Assembly (NCBI RefSeq): GCF_034190915.1
Contig: NW_026947493.1
Coordinates: forward strand, 45,812,501-45,876,500
Source: Cavia porcellus
Taxonomy: Eukaryota; Chordata; Mammalia; Rodentia; Caviidae
DNA: 64,000 bases
Direction of reading: 5' to 3'
Shown here: positions 33,474 through 44,147 of the stretch, piece by piece
Layout of the letters: each line of letters begins with the position of its first letter
Position numbering within the stretch: the first letter of the stretch is position 1
The notes under the pieces: generated by a model
What the model was told of the DNA's origin: nothing
Seen by the model: the letters and a program-made list of their open reading frames with translations, nothing else
Databases searched by the model: none
Made by a program: the position numbers and the translations under genes

Positions 33474-34041
33474 GGACATCTAGAAAGCTGGGAGTTTCTT
33501 TCCCTTATATCGGGTTACATGGCATGTCCTCTGGTGGCTTCCAAGATCAAGTGGGTAGAGGGGAGTAATTAGAGTTAGGGCTTTAGGATGGTGCTCAAAC
33601 TCAAAAGGTAAAGGGAAGTGAATTGCTCAGCCTCCAATATCTTATCTGAGGGAAAACAACAGATGAAATCGGAAGGCTAAGTTCAGAGAAGCTCTCAAAC
33701 ATTTTACATTGCATGCACCCTTTCTCCAAAAACTACCATAGGGTGTACTCCACCAAAATGAAAAGGCAATGCAGGGCTAAGAGGAAAGAAATGGAGGAGA
33801 GCAAACGAAAGATTCCATATTGAAGAGAAGTGGAAGAAATTACAAGAGGATGAAGAGAGGCCAGGGTGGCAGCTTGTACCTGACACACAAGTCAGAAAGA
33901 CTAGCAGCACGCCACAGGAAGGCCTCTGAATGATTTCTTCCAGAAGTTACATATGCATGAAAAGCTGACTCTTCAGAGAGTCCTTCATGCCCTCGTGCTG
34001 CTTCTCATGGCAATGACTCTTCCAAATATTAAGGTTATTCG
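33474..34041. other. Unassigned stretch after LTR
   Basis: Could be decayed internal sequence of the preceding LTR element or unique DNA. No gag, pol or env frame is visible. Confidence 0.35.
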
Positions 34042-34398
34042 TGTTAGCTTTTTGGGTGCAGTTGAGAGACATACAGATTTTTTTTTTAAAAGAGCCTTTA
34101 TTGCCAGTGCAGGAGGGCTACAGGAGATTGTGTGGACACTCAGAAGAGACAAAGCCAGAGAGTTGCTTTTATGGGGGTGACTTAGGGGTACAGACTTGGT
34201 GAGTGGACAAAGCACTATGTCAAGAGAGAACTGGAGGGCCTTTTGTGCATGTGCAAAAGGAAGGTGGGAAGTTTATTTGGGGGCTAGAAGAACATAGAAG
34301 TTAGTGTCGGAGAGATATACTGTTGTTCAGGGCTCAGTGCCATGTTAAGCAGATGCCATGTTGAGCCTGGCAGAATCCCATATGAGCGGAACCCAACA
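34042..34398 (-). mobile_element. Compact solo LTR, minus strand
   Basis: Read on the minus strand it starts TGTTGGGTTCC and ends GCTAACA. A TATA-like CATAAAAG is the complement of 34165-34173, and AATAAA is the complement of 34097-34102 about 65 bases downstream, a normal LTR promoter/polyadenylation layout. A T-rich run follows. Flanks attcg and actca do not match, so no target duplication survives. Confidence 0.72.
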
Positions 34399-34606
34399 AC
34401 TCATCCCCATACTGTGAAACATAGATGACTAGCATTGTAGTTGAATTATTAATAAAGACAATGAAGCAAATAAAAACATGATAATTATTTTCTTCAGAGC
34501 AAGCAAAATATATAAGAATTTCTTAACATACAACTTAGCTATAAACAGCAGTTTCATTTATGCCATTATAACATGAAACACTGAATACAGATACAGTCAA
34601 AATTGT

Positions 34607-34679
34607 AATACATGCTTGGCAAGTGTAATGTCCTGAGTTGATTCCTGGTATCAAAAAAAAAAAAAAAAAAAAAAAAAAA
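34607..34679 (+). repeat. 5'-truncated ID SINE with long A-tail
   Basis: aatacatgcttggcaagtgt...cctgagttgattcctggtat followed by A26. Confidence 0.75.
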
Positions 34680-35580
34680 TAGAGCCACGCAAGCCATTCA
34701 GGACCCAGGAGGAGAAACAAGCCAATTCACCCTTCCCATGAGTCAGCAGAAGCCATGTGGGGTCTGGGAAGAGCATAACTGAGAAGACAATTCGCCCTTT
34801 CCATGAGTCAACCGGCACACAGGCTGGTTCCCCTCCCCGCCTCCCACCACCCTGTTGCCTGAGGATGGCTCTGAAACTGCTCAGCAGTACTGCATCCAGA
34901 CCAAAAGGAAAGATGGAGTTTTGTTGTGTGGAGCGCCTGCTTGATTTAGGGCGACAGGTGCTTCGGAGTGCATCTGTGCGCTGATCCTTCTACCACTAAT
35001 ACTGAAGATACAGAAAGGGATGAAGATAAGGTCTTCCCTCTCAGGTAGCACAGAATACAAGGAGGAGTGAGGAAAGCACTGACATAAAAGCTCAGAGAGC
35101 TTCAGGAAATAAACAGGGATGAGAATGCAGGGTTTGGGCAAATTGCAGTTCTGGAGGCGGGCGCTGCTCCAGTCTCTGTCTGTTCTGTTGACTCCCAGCA
35201 GCACAACACTAGTGTCATCCATTCATTCATCAGGACGTGATTCACTGAGTGTCTCCAGTGGCCTAGAACTGGATTAGGTCCTTGGTATACTGGGTGTATG
35301 TGAGCAAATGCTAGAAAAGAGATCACAAACCAAGCTCAAATAAAGAGGAAGAGCTCAGCCAGTTTGTGTGCAGAAGGGGCTGAGGGTGGGGACCAGAAGG
35401 GAAAGAGCGGGTGACAAGTCATAAAAGTTAAAGGCAGACAGACAGACTGTTTCATTCCTCTGCCCTGTGTGATTTATTTTCCCCATGCCCTCTAACCCCT
35501 AAAATTATGCCTACTCTTAGGAATTTTAAAAGCACTTTGGAGAAACAGTTCAAATTCTTAAACTTGTGTGGAAGCAGGAC
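34680..35580. other. Unassigned stretch with a diverged 60-bp duplication
   Basis: Segments 34691-34747 and 34750-34810 are related (aattcacccttcccatgagt against aattcgccctttccatgagt). The rest is unplaced. Frames on the two strands near 34757-35326 overlap and show no motif. Confidence 0.45.
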
Positions 35581-35581
35581 T

Positions 35582-35755
35582 TAGCCAGCAACAGTGGCAC
35601 ACACCTGGACTCCCAGCACTCTGGAGGACACAGCAGAAGTCTAAGTTCAAGCCTGGTCTGGGCAATTTAACATCTGTCTCCATAAAAATGAGAAAGGTGT
35701 GAGATGTAGCTCAGTAAAATAGCCTCAGGTTCAATCCCTAGTAACACAAAAAAGG
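35582..35755 (+). repeat. B1-dID composite SINE
   Basis: B1 half (gccagcaacagtggcacaca...tggtctgggcaatttaac) then ID-derived end (aaaggtgtgagatgtagctc...aggttcaatccctagtaac). Confidence 0.85.
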
Positions 35756-35821
35756 AGAAGAAGCCCAGTGCTGTTGTAATGTTCCACCATTCCACTGTTG
35801 ATGTTTTTGCTTTCTCTGAGA

Positions 35822-35953
35822 AGAGCTGGGTGTGGTAATGCATGCCTGTAATTCTAGCACTTGGGAGGCTGAGGCAGGAGGATTGCCATAAGTTCAAAAC
35901 CAACCTGAATTACATAGTACAATCCTGTTGCCAAAAATATATATATATATTTT
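35822..35953 (+). repeat. B1 SINE plus short (TA)n
   Basis: gagctgggtgtggtaatgca...cacttgggaggctgaggcag, tail grown into tatatatata. Confidence 0.88.
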
Positions 35954-36269
35954 CTAAGAACAGAAATAGCTCAGTGTTCTCATCTTTCACTGTGTTATAG
36001 TGTGTGTCTGTGTAGTACAGTTAGAAACAAAGGAGCTGAACAAGTCACTCCCTTCCCTCCATTCAGAGGGCTCTTTACTCTCTCCCTTTTTTCCCTGTTC
36101 CTGCTGCTGCCTTCTCCCTGATCCGCAAGAAAGATAGCTACTTACATTTGCTACAGGGTGTGCCCTTGACAGTTCTTACCTCTTGGAATCCAAGAACCTG
36201 GACTGTGATTGGCTCATTCAACTGTAACACATGCTTTGTTCTTTTTATGGCTGAGTCATATTATTATAG

Positions 36270-37125
36270 ACAGCTCAGTGAGGTAGAAATATTATAGGCA
36301 GTTAGACAGGGCGAGGCACTTGAGGGAATCAGTGCGGAAAATGAGAACATCTTACATCAGTGGGTGGAGGTACATTTCTTGTGTTGAAGGCCAGGTCTCA
36401 AGACAAAGATGAAGTGACTACACCTACTTCCCCAGGAGTAAACAGTAACGATGGATATTCCAAATAGGCATCGATCACCTGGGTGGGGACCAAGACCCTG
36501 ACTCAACTTTTTTAGGAAATGTCCTTCCAGGAATAGTCCTTGTTCTTCCCATGAACACTTGCTATGTGACCTGCCTCCCTGTCTTAGTTACTTTTCTCTC
36601 ATTGTTGAGACAAAATACCTGACAAAAATTGAGCAAAGGAAGGTTTATTTCTTACAGTTTTAGGGGTTTCAGTCCATACTCAGCTGGCTCAAAGGCAGGA
36701 TGGCATGGTGGGGCAGCCGTTCACGGCCATCACAAACAGCAAGCATGAACAGAGCAAAAGAGGAAAGACAGGCCTTTTTCCTGCCCTTACGCAGTATGGC
36801 GGCTCCACTCCCGGGCAGGCGCAGCACACACCTTGCCAGTGCCAGACAACAAACCAATCACAAACACTGAACTCAGCTGTGTCCATGATTGCATGAGGCT
36901 TGGGGGGAGGGAAGCATCTGAACACAAACCATAACACTCTCCATCGGATCAAGATTACCTACGTGACTATACTACCAATCTTATTGGTTGATCCCAGCTT
37001 TGTCCCATCTCTTACCCATCTTGTGACGGGACTTGCTTACCCTTGGATTGATAATGCTGAAGCAACTATACTTTGTAATCTTGCTAGTTGATCCGTTTTG
37101 TTTCACCTTACATCCACTTCGTGAT
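36270..37125 (+). mobile_element. Long ERV-type LTR, copy 2, with nested LTR
   Basis: tagacagctcagtgagg...aatattataggcagttagac...ggatattccaaataggcatc parallels 32890-33080 of copy 1. It is split at 36580 by a MaLR LTR. A section of about 100 bases (gacctgcctccc...cttgtgac) is present twice in tandem here but once in copy 1. The U5-like end of copy 1 is missing. Confidence 0.7.
36580..36936 (-). mobile_element. Solo MaLR-type LTR nested in another LTR, minus strand
   Basis: Plus strand starts tgtcttagttacttttctct and ends cacaaaccataaca. Flanks ctccc (36575-36579) and ctctc (36937-36941) fit a 5-bp target duplication with one change. Removing the insert restores the text seen in copy 1 of the host LTR. 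Confidence 0.88.
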
Positions 37126-37127
37126 TT

Positions 37128-37242
37128 GGTACCCTGAACTCTCTATGTAGCCCGAGGTGGCCTCAAACTCATAGCAATCCGCCTGCCTCAGGCTCTGGAA
37201 TGTTGGGATTATAGGAGTGCACCAACACACCCAGCAATAAAT
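37128..37242 (-). repeat. B1 SINE, minus strand
   Basis: ctgaactctctatgtagccc...caatccgcctgcctcaggct...gcaccaacacacccagca. Confidence 0.88.
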
Positions 37243-37284
37243 GATTCTTAACTGCTTGTTACAACTACGTATATAAAAATTATT

Positions 37285-37430
37285 TACTCAGGGCATGCTG
37301 GTTCATGTGTATAATACCACTACTCAGGAGGCTGAGGCAGGTGGATTACTGTAGTTCAAAGCCAGCCTAGACTCCATAGTAGGTTCAAGATCAGCCTGGG
37401 CTACGCAGTAAGAGTTTATCTCAAAACAAC
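37285..37430 (+). repeat. B1 SINE, plus strand
   Basis: cagggcatgctggttcatgt...ggctgaggcaggtggattac...gatcagcctgggctacgcag. Faces the preceding B1 as an inverted pair 42 bases apart. Confidence 0.88.
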
Positions 37431-37995
37431 AACAAAATCATGTCACATGCTAAGGTAAGTGTGTAAGACAGAAGCAAATTGTAACACAGAAGTCTGTGGT
37501 ACTAGCATTTGTTGCTCACATATCTGTAAGGGAGAAAAAGAGTGACTAATCATCTTCCAACTTCACAAATTACTTGAGTTGGTCTAAGTAAGAGAGAATT
37601 TTTTTAATTTATAATGAAGTATTTAAATTTAGTGAAGGGCAAATGTAAATGGTCCAAATCCTCAAAAAAGATTTGCTTTCATGTATGTCTAGGGAATGCC
37701 TAAAAATACACCATACTGATTTGCTTGGTTAGTCATCTTAAGTTTTCCACTGAAAGTTTTGAGTTGCCACCTCTGCTCTGACAAAAATTCAGTTGCTGAC
37801 TCTCTTTCTTTGGTTTCTATTCCCTCTGAAGTTTGTTCTGTCCTTAATATAGAGTCCAAAGATACATTCCCTGACTCAGGGTTGACTTGGAGACATTTTT
37901 AGACAAATTTGTTTTATATGAAAAGTTCTTTAGAGACTCACCTAGGAGCTGAATGAGTCACCATTTGGTCCTTTGCATCTTCCAAAATAGAATTT
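37431..37995. other. Unassigned stretch, no gene seen
   Basis: AT-rich; no repeat family or coding frame recognised. Confidence 0.45.
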
Positions 37996-38552
37996 CTTTT
38001 AAATAGCAGCTAATTGACATATGACCCACATATCTTACAATTGGCTCTTTTAAAATATACACTTGAAAACTATTTAGTACCCAAGTGTGGTGGCACATCC
38101 CTGTCATCACAGGTAGAAGTTCAGGCGCAGCTTAAGCAACTTGACTACCTAGCAAGGACCTGTCTCAAATTTAAAAATATGTTTATCATATTCACAGAGG
38201 TAAACAACCATCAGTTTTAGAACATTTCCACTGATCTCTGAAGAAATCCCATATCCAGTAGCATTCACTCCCCACTTTTCCCTCTTCCAACTTGTGGCAA
38301 TCACTAATCTACTTCCTGACTCTATGGATTTGCCTACTCTGGATTTTTTTGTATAAATAGAATCATATAATATTCATCTTTTTGTGCCTGGCTTCTCATA
38401 CTTCATACAGTGTTTCCAATTCATGCTGTACCATGTGTCCTTACTTGGCTCCCTTTTATGGCTCATTAATGTTTAATTGTATGGCTGCCCCACTTTTTAT
38501 TTGTCCATTCTTCAGTTCACAGACATTTGAGTGGTTTCCATGTTTGGACTAT
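37996..38552 (-). mobile_element. L1M 3' part, minus strand
   Basis: taattgacatatgacccaca, cccttttatggctcattaat, atttgtccattcttcagttc and gtttccatgtttggactatt follow the antisense text of old L1 ORF2/3' UTR. A partial B1-like SINE lies within. Confidence 0.8.
38079..38178 (+). repeat. B1-dID-type SINE, B1 part
   Basis: acccaagtgtggtggcacat...cttaagcaacttgactacct...aaggacctgtctcaaa; the ID module is absent. Confidence 0.7.
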
Positions 38553-38933
38553 TGTGTTAGGTGTCCATCACTGTGACTAAGTAGCTGAAATAAACATCTT
38601 TAAAAGAAGAAAGGCTTCTTTAGGTGCATAGTAGTTTCAGAAGTTCCAGACCGTGGCTGGTTGACTCTGTTGCTTTGGGTCTGTGGCAAATCAGTATATC
38701 ATGGTAGGAGCACATAATGGGTTTTCACTCACTTCACAGCAGCCAAGAGGCAAAGAGAAAGACAAGAAGGGGCCAAGGTTCCGGTATTCCCTCCAAGGAC
38801 ATAATCTTCAGTGGCTCCTTTGCACTGGCCTCCACTTCCCAAAGGTTCTATCACCTTTCCTAGTAGTGTCAAGCTGAGGGCCAAGTATTTAATAATGTGC
38901 TTCTGAGGGACATTGCAAATCTAAACCTTGGCA
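38553..38933 (-). mobile_element. MaLR-type LTR, minus strand
   Basis: Plus strand tgtgttaggtgtccatcact...gtagtttcagaagttccaga...gccaagaggcaaagagaaag...ending aatctaaaccttggca. Conventional MaLR layout; no clear target duplication. Confidence 0.75.
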
Positions 38934-39149
38934 TCTGTAATCCTGCTAGGAATGTTGGGTATAAGTTTTTATGTGAATACAGCTTTTCATTTTTCTTGGC
39001 TTTATTTACACCTTTTAATTTAATATTGATTCTAATTGGATCTGAATGTCCCAAGTAGACATTCGAGGTATACAAGTGGGTATGTAGGCTCATGTCTGGA
39101 GAATAAAAAAAAGGAAAAGAACCCAAAGAAGGCTACTAAAGGGTAAGTG

Positions 39150-39335
39150 ATTTAGGTATGGTGGTGCACATCTGTGCTCCTAGCACTCTGGGAAGCAGAG
39201 CAGAAGGCTAGCAGGTTCAAGTCCTGCCCAGGCAACTTAGCAACTTGGTAGGACCCTGTCTCAAAATTAAAAATAAGGAAAGGGAGCTGATATGTAGCTC
39301 CATGGGAAGTCCCAGTACAAACAAACAAACAAACA
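39150..39335 (+). repeat. B1-dID composite SINE
   Basis: ggtatggtggtgcacatctg...cccaggcaacttagcaactt...ctgtctcaaaattaaaaata then gctgatatgtagctccatgg; (CAAA)n tail. Confidence 0.82.
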
Positions 39336-39431
39336 AATAAGTGGTTGGAAACTTAGTTCACTGATTTTCTAAGTTCCATTTCCCCTTACACAGTATCAGA
39401 TAAAACCAGAACACCGTAGAATCACAACTTT

Positions 39432-39520
39432 GGGCTGGGGATATAGCTCAGTGGCACAGCACCTACTTGACAAGCACAGGGTCCTGAGTTCAATTCCTGG
39501 TACCAAAAAGAAAAACAAAA
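39432..39520 (+). repeat. ID SINE with target-site duplication
   Basis: gggctggggatatagctcag...gagttcaattcctggtacca with a poly-A/C tail. Target agaatcacaactt (39418-39430) against agaatcacagttt (39521-39533). Confidence 0.9.
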
Positions 39521-39589
39521 AGAATCACAGTTTCACTTCTGAAACACTGAGAATCCAAGAAGATTATAAAATTTGCTTACTAATTTGTT

Positions 39590-39722
39590 AAGTGAGGCAT
39601 GGCACTTATAATTCCAGCCATTGGAAGGCTGAAGCAGGATCATGAGTTTGAGACCAGCCTGAGCTTCCTGCCTAGTTCAAGCCCAATCTGAACTACCAGT
39701 GAAACCCTTTCCTAAACAAAAA
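39590..39722 (+). repeat. B1 SINE, diverged
   Basis: gaggcatggcacttataatt...ccagccattggaaggctgaa...gagaccagcctgagcttcct. Confidence 0.75.
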
Positions 39723-40592
39723 CATCAAAAATTTTTGTTGTTGAATTCCAGGAAGGACTTAAAGCCAATGGTTTCTAGGTCTTAGAGTATAGCAGCCTTG
39801 CATGAGAATACTCTGATATAATGGTATTCTTAAGTTAAAAATTAAATGTTAAGAATTGTTTTTTAAAAAACTGGACAATTGACTTAAGATTTTCTTTACT
39901 TTACCAGGGACACAAATAACTCTCTGTGCAGATCAAGACAAACACTTACAGAGGGATCAATATACATCACTATAAAGTAGAGTGATTGTCTGAGCTACTA
40001 CATTCATTTTGAAAACAACCCATTTTACAAATTGAAAAAATTAAGAAGTTTTATAAATTTGCATAGTTTAACAAATGGTCAAGAAAAAAAATTGAAGCCA
40101 GAAATGTCCGCCTCAGCCAAATTTGGTTCTCAAGTGTTTCACTGTACTGAAAGAAGTCAGTTAAATATTCCCTGCCCACTTCCCGTTACCTACTCCCAAC
40201 TGTTGTTTTCTTGGGTTTTGAATTTTACAGAACCTAAAAGTGCAATATTTGTAACCTACAAATGTCTTACCTATAAATTTACAATTGCATTGAGCAAAAT
40301 TATAAATTATAAAATTATAAAATCATCCATTTCTAAATAAAATCTTATCTTTCTCCAAAGTTATCAAAGCGAAGGATTATGAGGAGGAGGCCGGCTCACA
40401 AACACTACAGACTTACTGATGAACTTCTAAGCAGGTGAGAAATAGGAGCATGAGATGCACGCGTGTCTTTCCTAAATGTTTTCACAATTCTCACATCAAA
40501 TGAAGGTAATAGTATTTGGTTTTGTGTGCATACTTATTTTTTCTGAAGATATGATCATTTCTTTTTTTATTTTACTTCATACAGTAAGATTC
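39723..40592. other. Mostly unassigned stretch with a candidate exon
   Basis: No dispersed repeat recognised. The segment 40361-40434 has exon-like borders and is listed separately. Confidence 0.45.
40361..40434 (+). other. Candidate 74-nt internal exon (unproven)
   Basis: A pyrimidine-rich stretch (tcttatctttctccaaag) precedes 40361, and CAG followed by GTGAGA closes at 40434. One frame is open across all 74 nt and is basic, with consecutive arginines and a proline, then an LTDELL-like end; the other two frames have stops. CpGs and lower AT content set it off from its surroundings. I do not recognise the peptide. It could be a chance arrangement. Confidence 0.25.
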
Positions 40593-40720
40593 TAAGCTGG
40601 GCGCAGTGGTACACACTTGTAATTCCAGCACTTAGGAAGCTGAGGCAGGAACCCTGGGCTACGTAATGAGTTGGAGGCCAGCCTGGGCTGCAGAGTGAGA
40701 AAAACAAAAACAAAACAAAA
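40593..40720 (+). repeat. B1 SINE
   Basis: aagctgggcgcagtggtaca...ccagcacttaggaagctgag...gccagcctgggctgcagagt. Confidence 0.88.
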
Positions 40721-40780
40721 ATTCTATTGTGTCTCCTTTGGGATATATCATAGTTAAATTAAAAAGGACAATAAAATTAT

Positions 40781-40954
40781 TTTTTCCTGTGCTGAGGATT
40801 CAACCCAGGGCCTTTGTGATGACTACATCCCCAGCTCTTTTGTATTTTTTATTTTGAGACAGTGTAAGTCACTAAATACCCCAGGCTGGAATTTGTGATC
40901 CTCCTGCCACAACCTCCCAGAGAAGGATTACAGGCTTATACCACCATACCTGGC
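40781..40954 (-). repeat. B1-dID composite SINE, minus strand
   Basis: ID-derived module (complement of ctgtgctgaggattcaaccc...actacatccccagctc) and B1 (complement of gatcctcctgccacaacctc). Confidence 0.82.
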
Positions 40955-43084
40955 AAGTATAGGAAATTTTAGAGTTTGTATTAGATAAGAATTGAGTAAC
41001 TCCTAATGATAGTAAGAAAAACCAGTGTACAGGAAAATATCTTTGAGCATAGCTGGGTGGCCCAAGGTACTTCACAAACTAGTACAATGACATGTTTTTC
41101 AAACTAAAGTTGGAGCGTATAACCCCATAATGATTTTTTAAACGAATAACAAAATTTATGAGTTAAAAGATATTTTGCAAAGTTGATAAAATAAAATAGC
41201 ATTCAAGGAATTCTTAAATGAATCTCCTTTATTAAAAAGATATACAACTGCATTATATTTGGGAATGAGCCTGGAAAATGCAGGGCTGTTGATCCAAATA
41301 GCAAGAAAAGAATTTTGGAGTTGTTACTCTGATTTCTCCAAAGAAAAGTCCTTACAACTTTACCAGACTTATCACCCTTTCTGAAATGCACTCCCCTCCT
41401 TTAGCTTCTGGCTGAAAGCCACAGATAAGCAATGAATGTTCCAGCCAGCAAGAAACATACAATGCACTCCAGAATGAGCTAATTTTCATATGGGCAAACT
41501 GTCAGACACATTCTCACAGCTCAGTTTCTAGAGGTATCAGGAAGTCACTTCCTATATTAGCTGTAATTTCAGGGTCATTCGTATCTAAATTCTAGGTCCT
41601 CCTCCAAAATTCATTGTCTGAAATTCCTGCTACTAATATTTTGCTTACTCAATAGCGGGTGCTTAATTTTACTTTTAGTATTCTCTGTTGAGTAGCAATC
41701 TGCTATGCTCACGAATTACCTAGGGAAGTCTTTGGTAGAGTATGAATTCCTCCAAATACCAGGTATCTTGACCTTGCTTATAACCTTTAGCTATAGTTGA
41801 AGACTTTTCTGTAACCTTCTGTGTTTAGCTTCAGGACATTCTGCCACACTCAGTGCTACAAAGTCGTTTAAGCTTTGGCATCCTCTGCCTGGCTGACTGT
41901 TTTTCCCGTAATGAATATAGAAATGATTGCCAGCACATCCACTAAGTTAAGCCTAAAGGTAAACCAAGCACAGCACACTTATTTCAGTGCCATCATTTTA
42001 CCAGGTGTTGTTGCTTCTTCCTACGCTGGCGTATATTTATGTTTGAATTTTAAATTAAGCTTCTCTACCCTGCGATACTTTTCCTCCTGTTCTTTGATCC
42101 TACATTAAAATTATAATGCTGGCTTTGTGACGTCACTCTCAGTTGTTTCCAGATGGTTTCTCAGACTGATCTAAAGGAAGGTGAAACCAGTGTATGTTAG
42201 TTAAAAAGTAAACCTTGAAATAGGGAGATAGTTCAACAAAGACAGAACAAGAGTATAATAATAATGTCGAGAACACAAAACAACTATGGTATAAGTACAT
42301 TGCTTTTTCTCTGTGTCTTAAAATAGAGTGTTTGATCAATTGTGCCATGTATGAAAATGTGAACTCTAAAGAAGCCAGGCAGCTTTCTAAACCCAAACAT
42401 CAAAAGCCTTTCTTCCACTAGAAAAATTTAAACCCATGATACTTTGAATGAATTTGAAATTCTCTAAAATGAGCTCTAATAATAACCTTCGCAAACAGAA
42501 AGGAAAAGAACAGTAGGTTATGTGGCTCCGTGCTATCATTTTCTCTGGTACATTAGTTTTCCAAAGATGGCATTTTGGCTTGTACCAAATAGAAGGGCAA
42601 AGGTTACCAAATGCAAGCCTGGGGAAGCCAGAAAAGAGAAGAACTACTACAATGGAGGGGCAAATCCAAGCTGTCAGCTCTGAATGGAGAGAAATTGCAT
42701 GTGTGAAATTGACAACACACAGCGGTGTGGCACCTTCAGAGAGGCCAGGAAATTAACTCTACCGGCTTCCTACAGTATGAGAGCTGTGGTTCCATAGAGT
42801 TTAATTCAAGATTCATAAATAGAAAGCCCCAAGTCTTTGATAATTTTGCCAATGTTCAGTTGTTTAGAAAGCTATCGAAACAAACAAAATACCAGACAGA
42901 AAGAAAATGATGCAGAGAAAAACATAAAGAAAATAATCATCCATCATTTAATATTTTGAGTCACCATTAATAGTTGCTTCCTCTTATACACATTCTTTTA
43001 CAAACGTGAACCAATTAGTATATATAATTTACATGTCTGCTTTTATATTTAGTATTGTCATAAGCATTTTTCCCTGACATGAAA
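40955..43084. other. Repeat-poor 2.1-kb stretch, no gene seen
   Basis: One of the longest stretches of the window without a recognised repeat. Frames at 41875-42108 and 42520-42756 (about 78 codons each) have no recognisable motif. A palindromic CRE sits at 42128. Confidence 0.5.
42128..42135. promoter_or_regulatory. Consensus CRE (TGACGTCA)
   Basis: A perfect 8-bp palindromic cAMP-response element, the site for CREB/ATF factors, in repeat-poor DNA. Function is not shown; such an octamer is CpG-containing and therefore uncommon in this AT-rich window. Confidence 0.35.
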
Positions 43085-43252
43085 GTATCTTTAGCCAGGT
43101 GGTGGTACACACCTGTAATCCCAATATTCTGGGAAGTTAAGGCAGGAGGATCATAAATTCAAGCCCAAACTCAAAAATAAAAACTAAAGAAAAGAAATAG
43201 AGATGTAATTCAGTGTTAAAGCCCTGGATTCTATTTTCCAGTACAAAATTTT
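43085..43252 (+). repeat. B1-dID composite SINE
   Basis: ttagccaggtggtggtacac...aaggcaggaggatcataaat, A-rich linker, then agagatgtaattcagtgtta...ggattctattttccagtac. Confidence 0.8.
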
Positions 43253-43439
43253 TAAAAAGTGCTTGTAACCCTCGTTGCTAATCAACACTCCATCATATGA
43301 CTACACAGAACTTAATTTACTTAACCATAATTGTTACAGCTACTCTTTTCCCCTTTTTTGTCCTATTTTATTTGTATTTCCACTGAAAAACTGCAGTAAT
43401 CTTTTAAGAACTCAAACCTTGAGTTTTGTCACTCTTCTA

Positions 43440-43570
43440 TTTGGCACATGCTTCCAATCCCAGCATTCTAGAGGCTGACGTAGAAGGGTTGCTGGGAGTT
43501 CAAGGCCAGTTTGGGCTACCTAGTAAGCTCAAGGCCAGCCTGCACTACAGAGTGAAACTCTGTCTCAAAA
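43440..43570 (+). repeat. B1 SINE with internal duplication
   Basis: ttggcacatgcttccaatcc...ggccagtttgggctacctag / ggccagcctgcactacagag...ctctgtctcaaaa. Confidence 0.9.
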
Positions 43571-43600
43571 AAAACAATAAATAAATAAATAAATAATTCA
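43571..43600. repeat. (AATA)n simple repeat
   Basis: caataaataaataaataaat grown from the B1 tail. Confidence 0.9.
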
Positions 43601-43611
43601 ATAAAAGCCAG

Positions 43612-43768
43612 ATATGGTAGCATGTGCCTGTAATCCTAACACTCTGAGAAGCTGAGGCAGGAGAATCACAAGTTTAAATTCAGCCTGGACAACTGAGCAA
43701 TTTAGCAGCATTCTATCTCAAAATGAAAAGGGGGGGGCAGGGTTTATTCTCTAGTATTAAAAAGTGAA
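43612..43768 (+). repeat. B1-dID composite SINE
   Basis: cagatatggtagcatgtgcc...cagcctggacaactgagcaa...ctatctcaaaatgaaaagg, then a shortened ID part (cagggtttattctctagta). Confidence 0.75.
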
Positions 43769-43797
43769 ACAAATAAAAAATCACTATCCTGAGACTT

Positions 43798-44112
43798 GTT
43801 AGTATGCCATTACAGAACCATCAGCCTCCTGATTCGGACTCACACAGGACACTGTAGTTGTCTGCAGAATTTCAGGTGGGACCTTTAGGTCTCCAGTGTG
43901 CAGACAGATGCTCTGCACTCTTCCACATACAACTTTCTGTCCTTCTGACACTCTCAGAAAATTATTATGGTGGATTGAAAACTGGCGGTCAACTTAAACA
44001 CCAGCTGAACTGAGTCAGTGAGGTACTGAGTATAGAGCGTCCAACTTGAGGACAGTTGCCAGCATAAAAAGGAGAGCTAGAAAGGAGCAGTAGCATTGTG
44101 GTTTCTCCTAAG

Positions 44113-44147
<35 letters not shown>

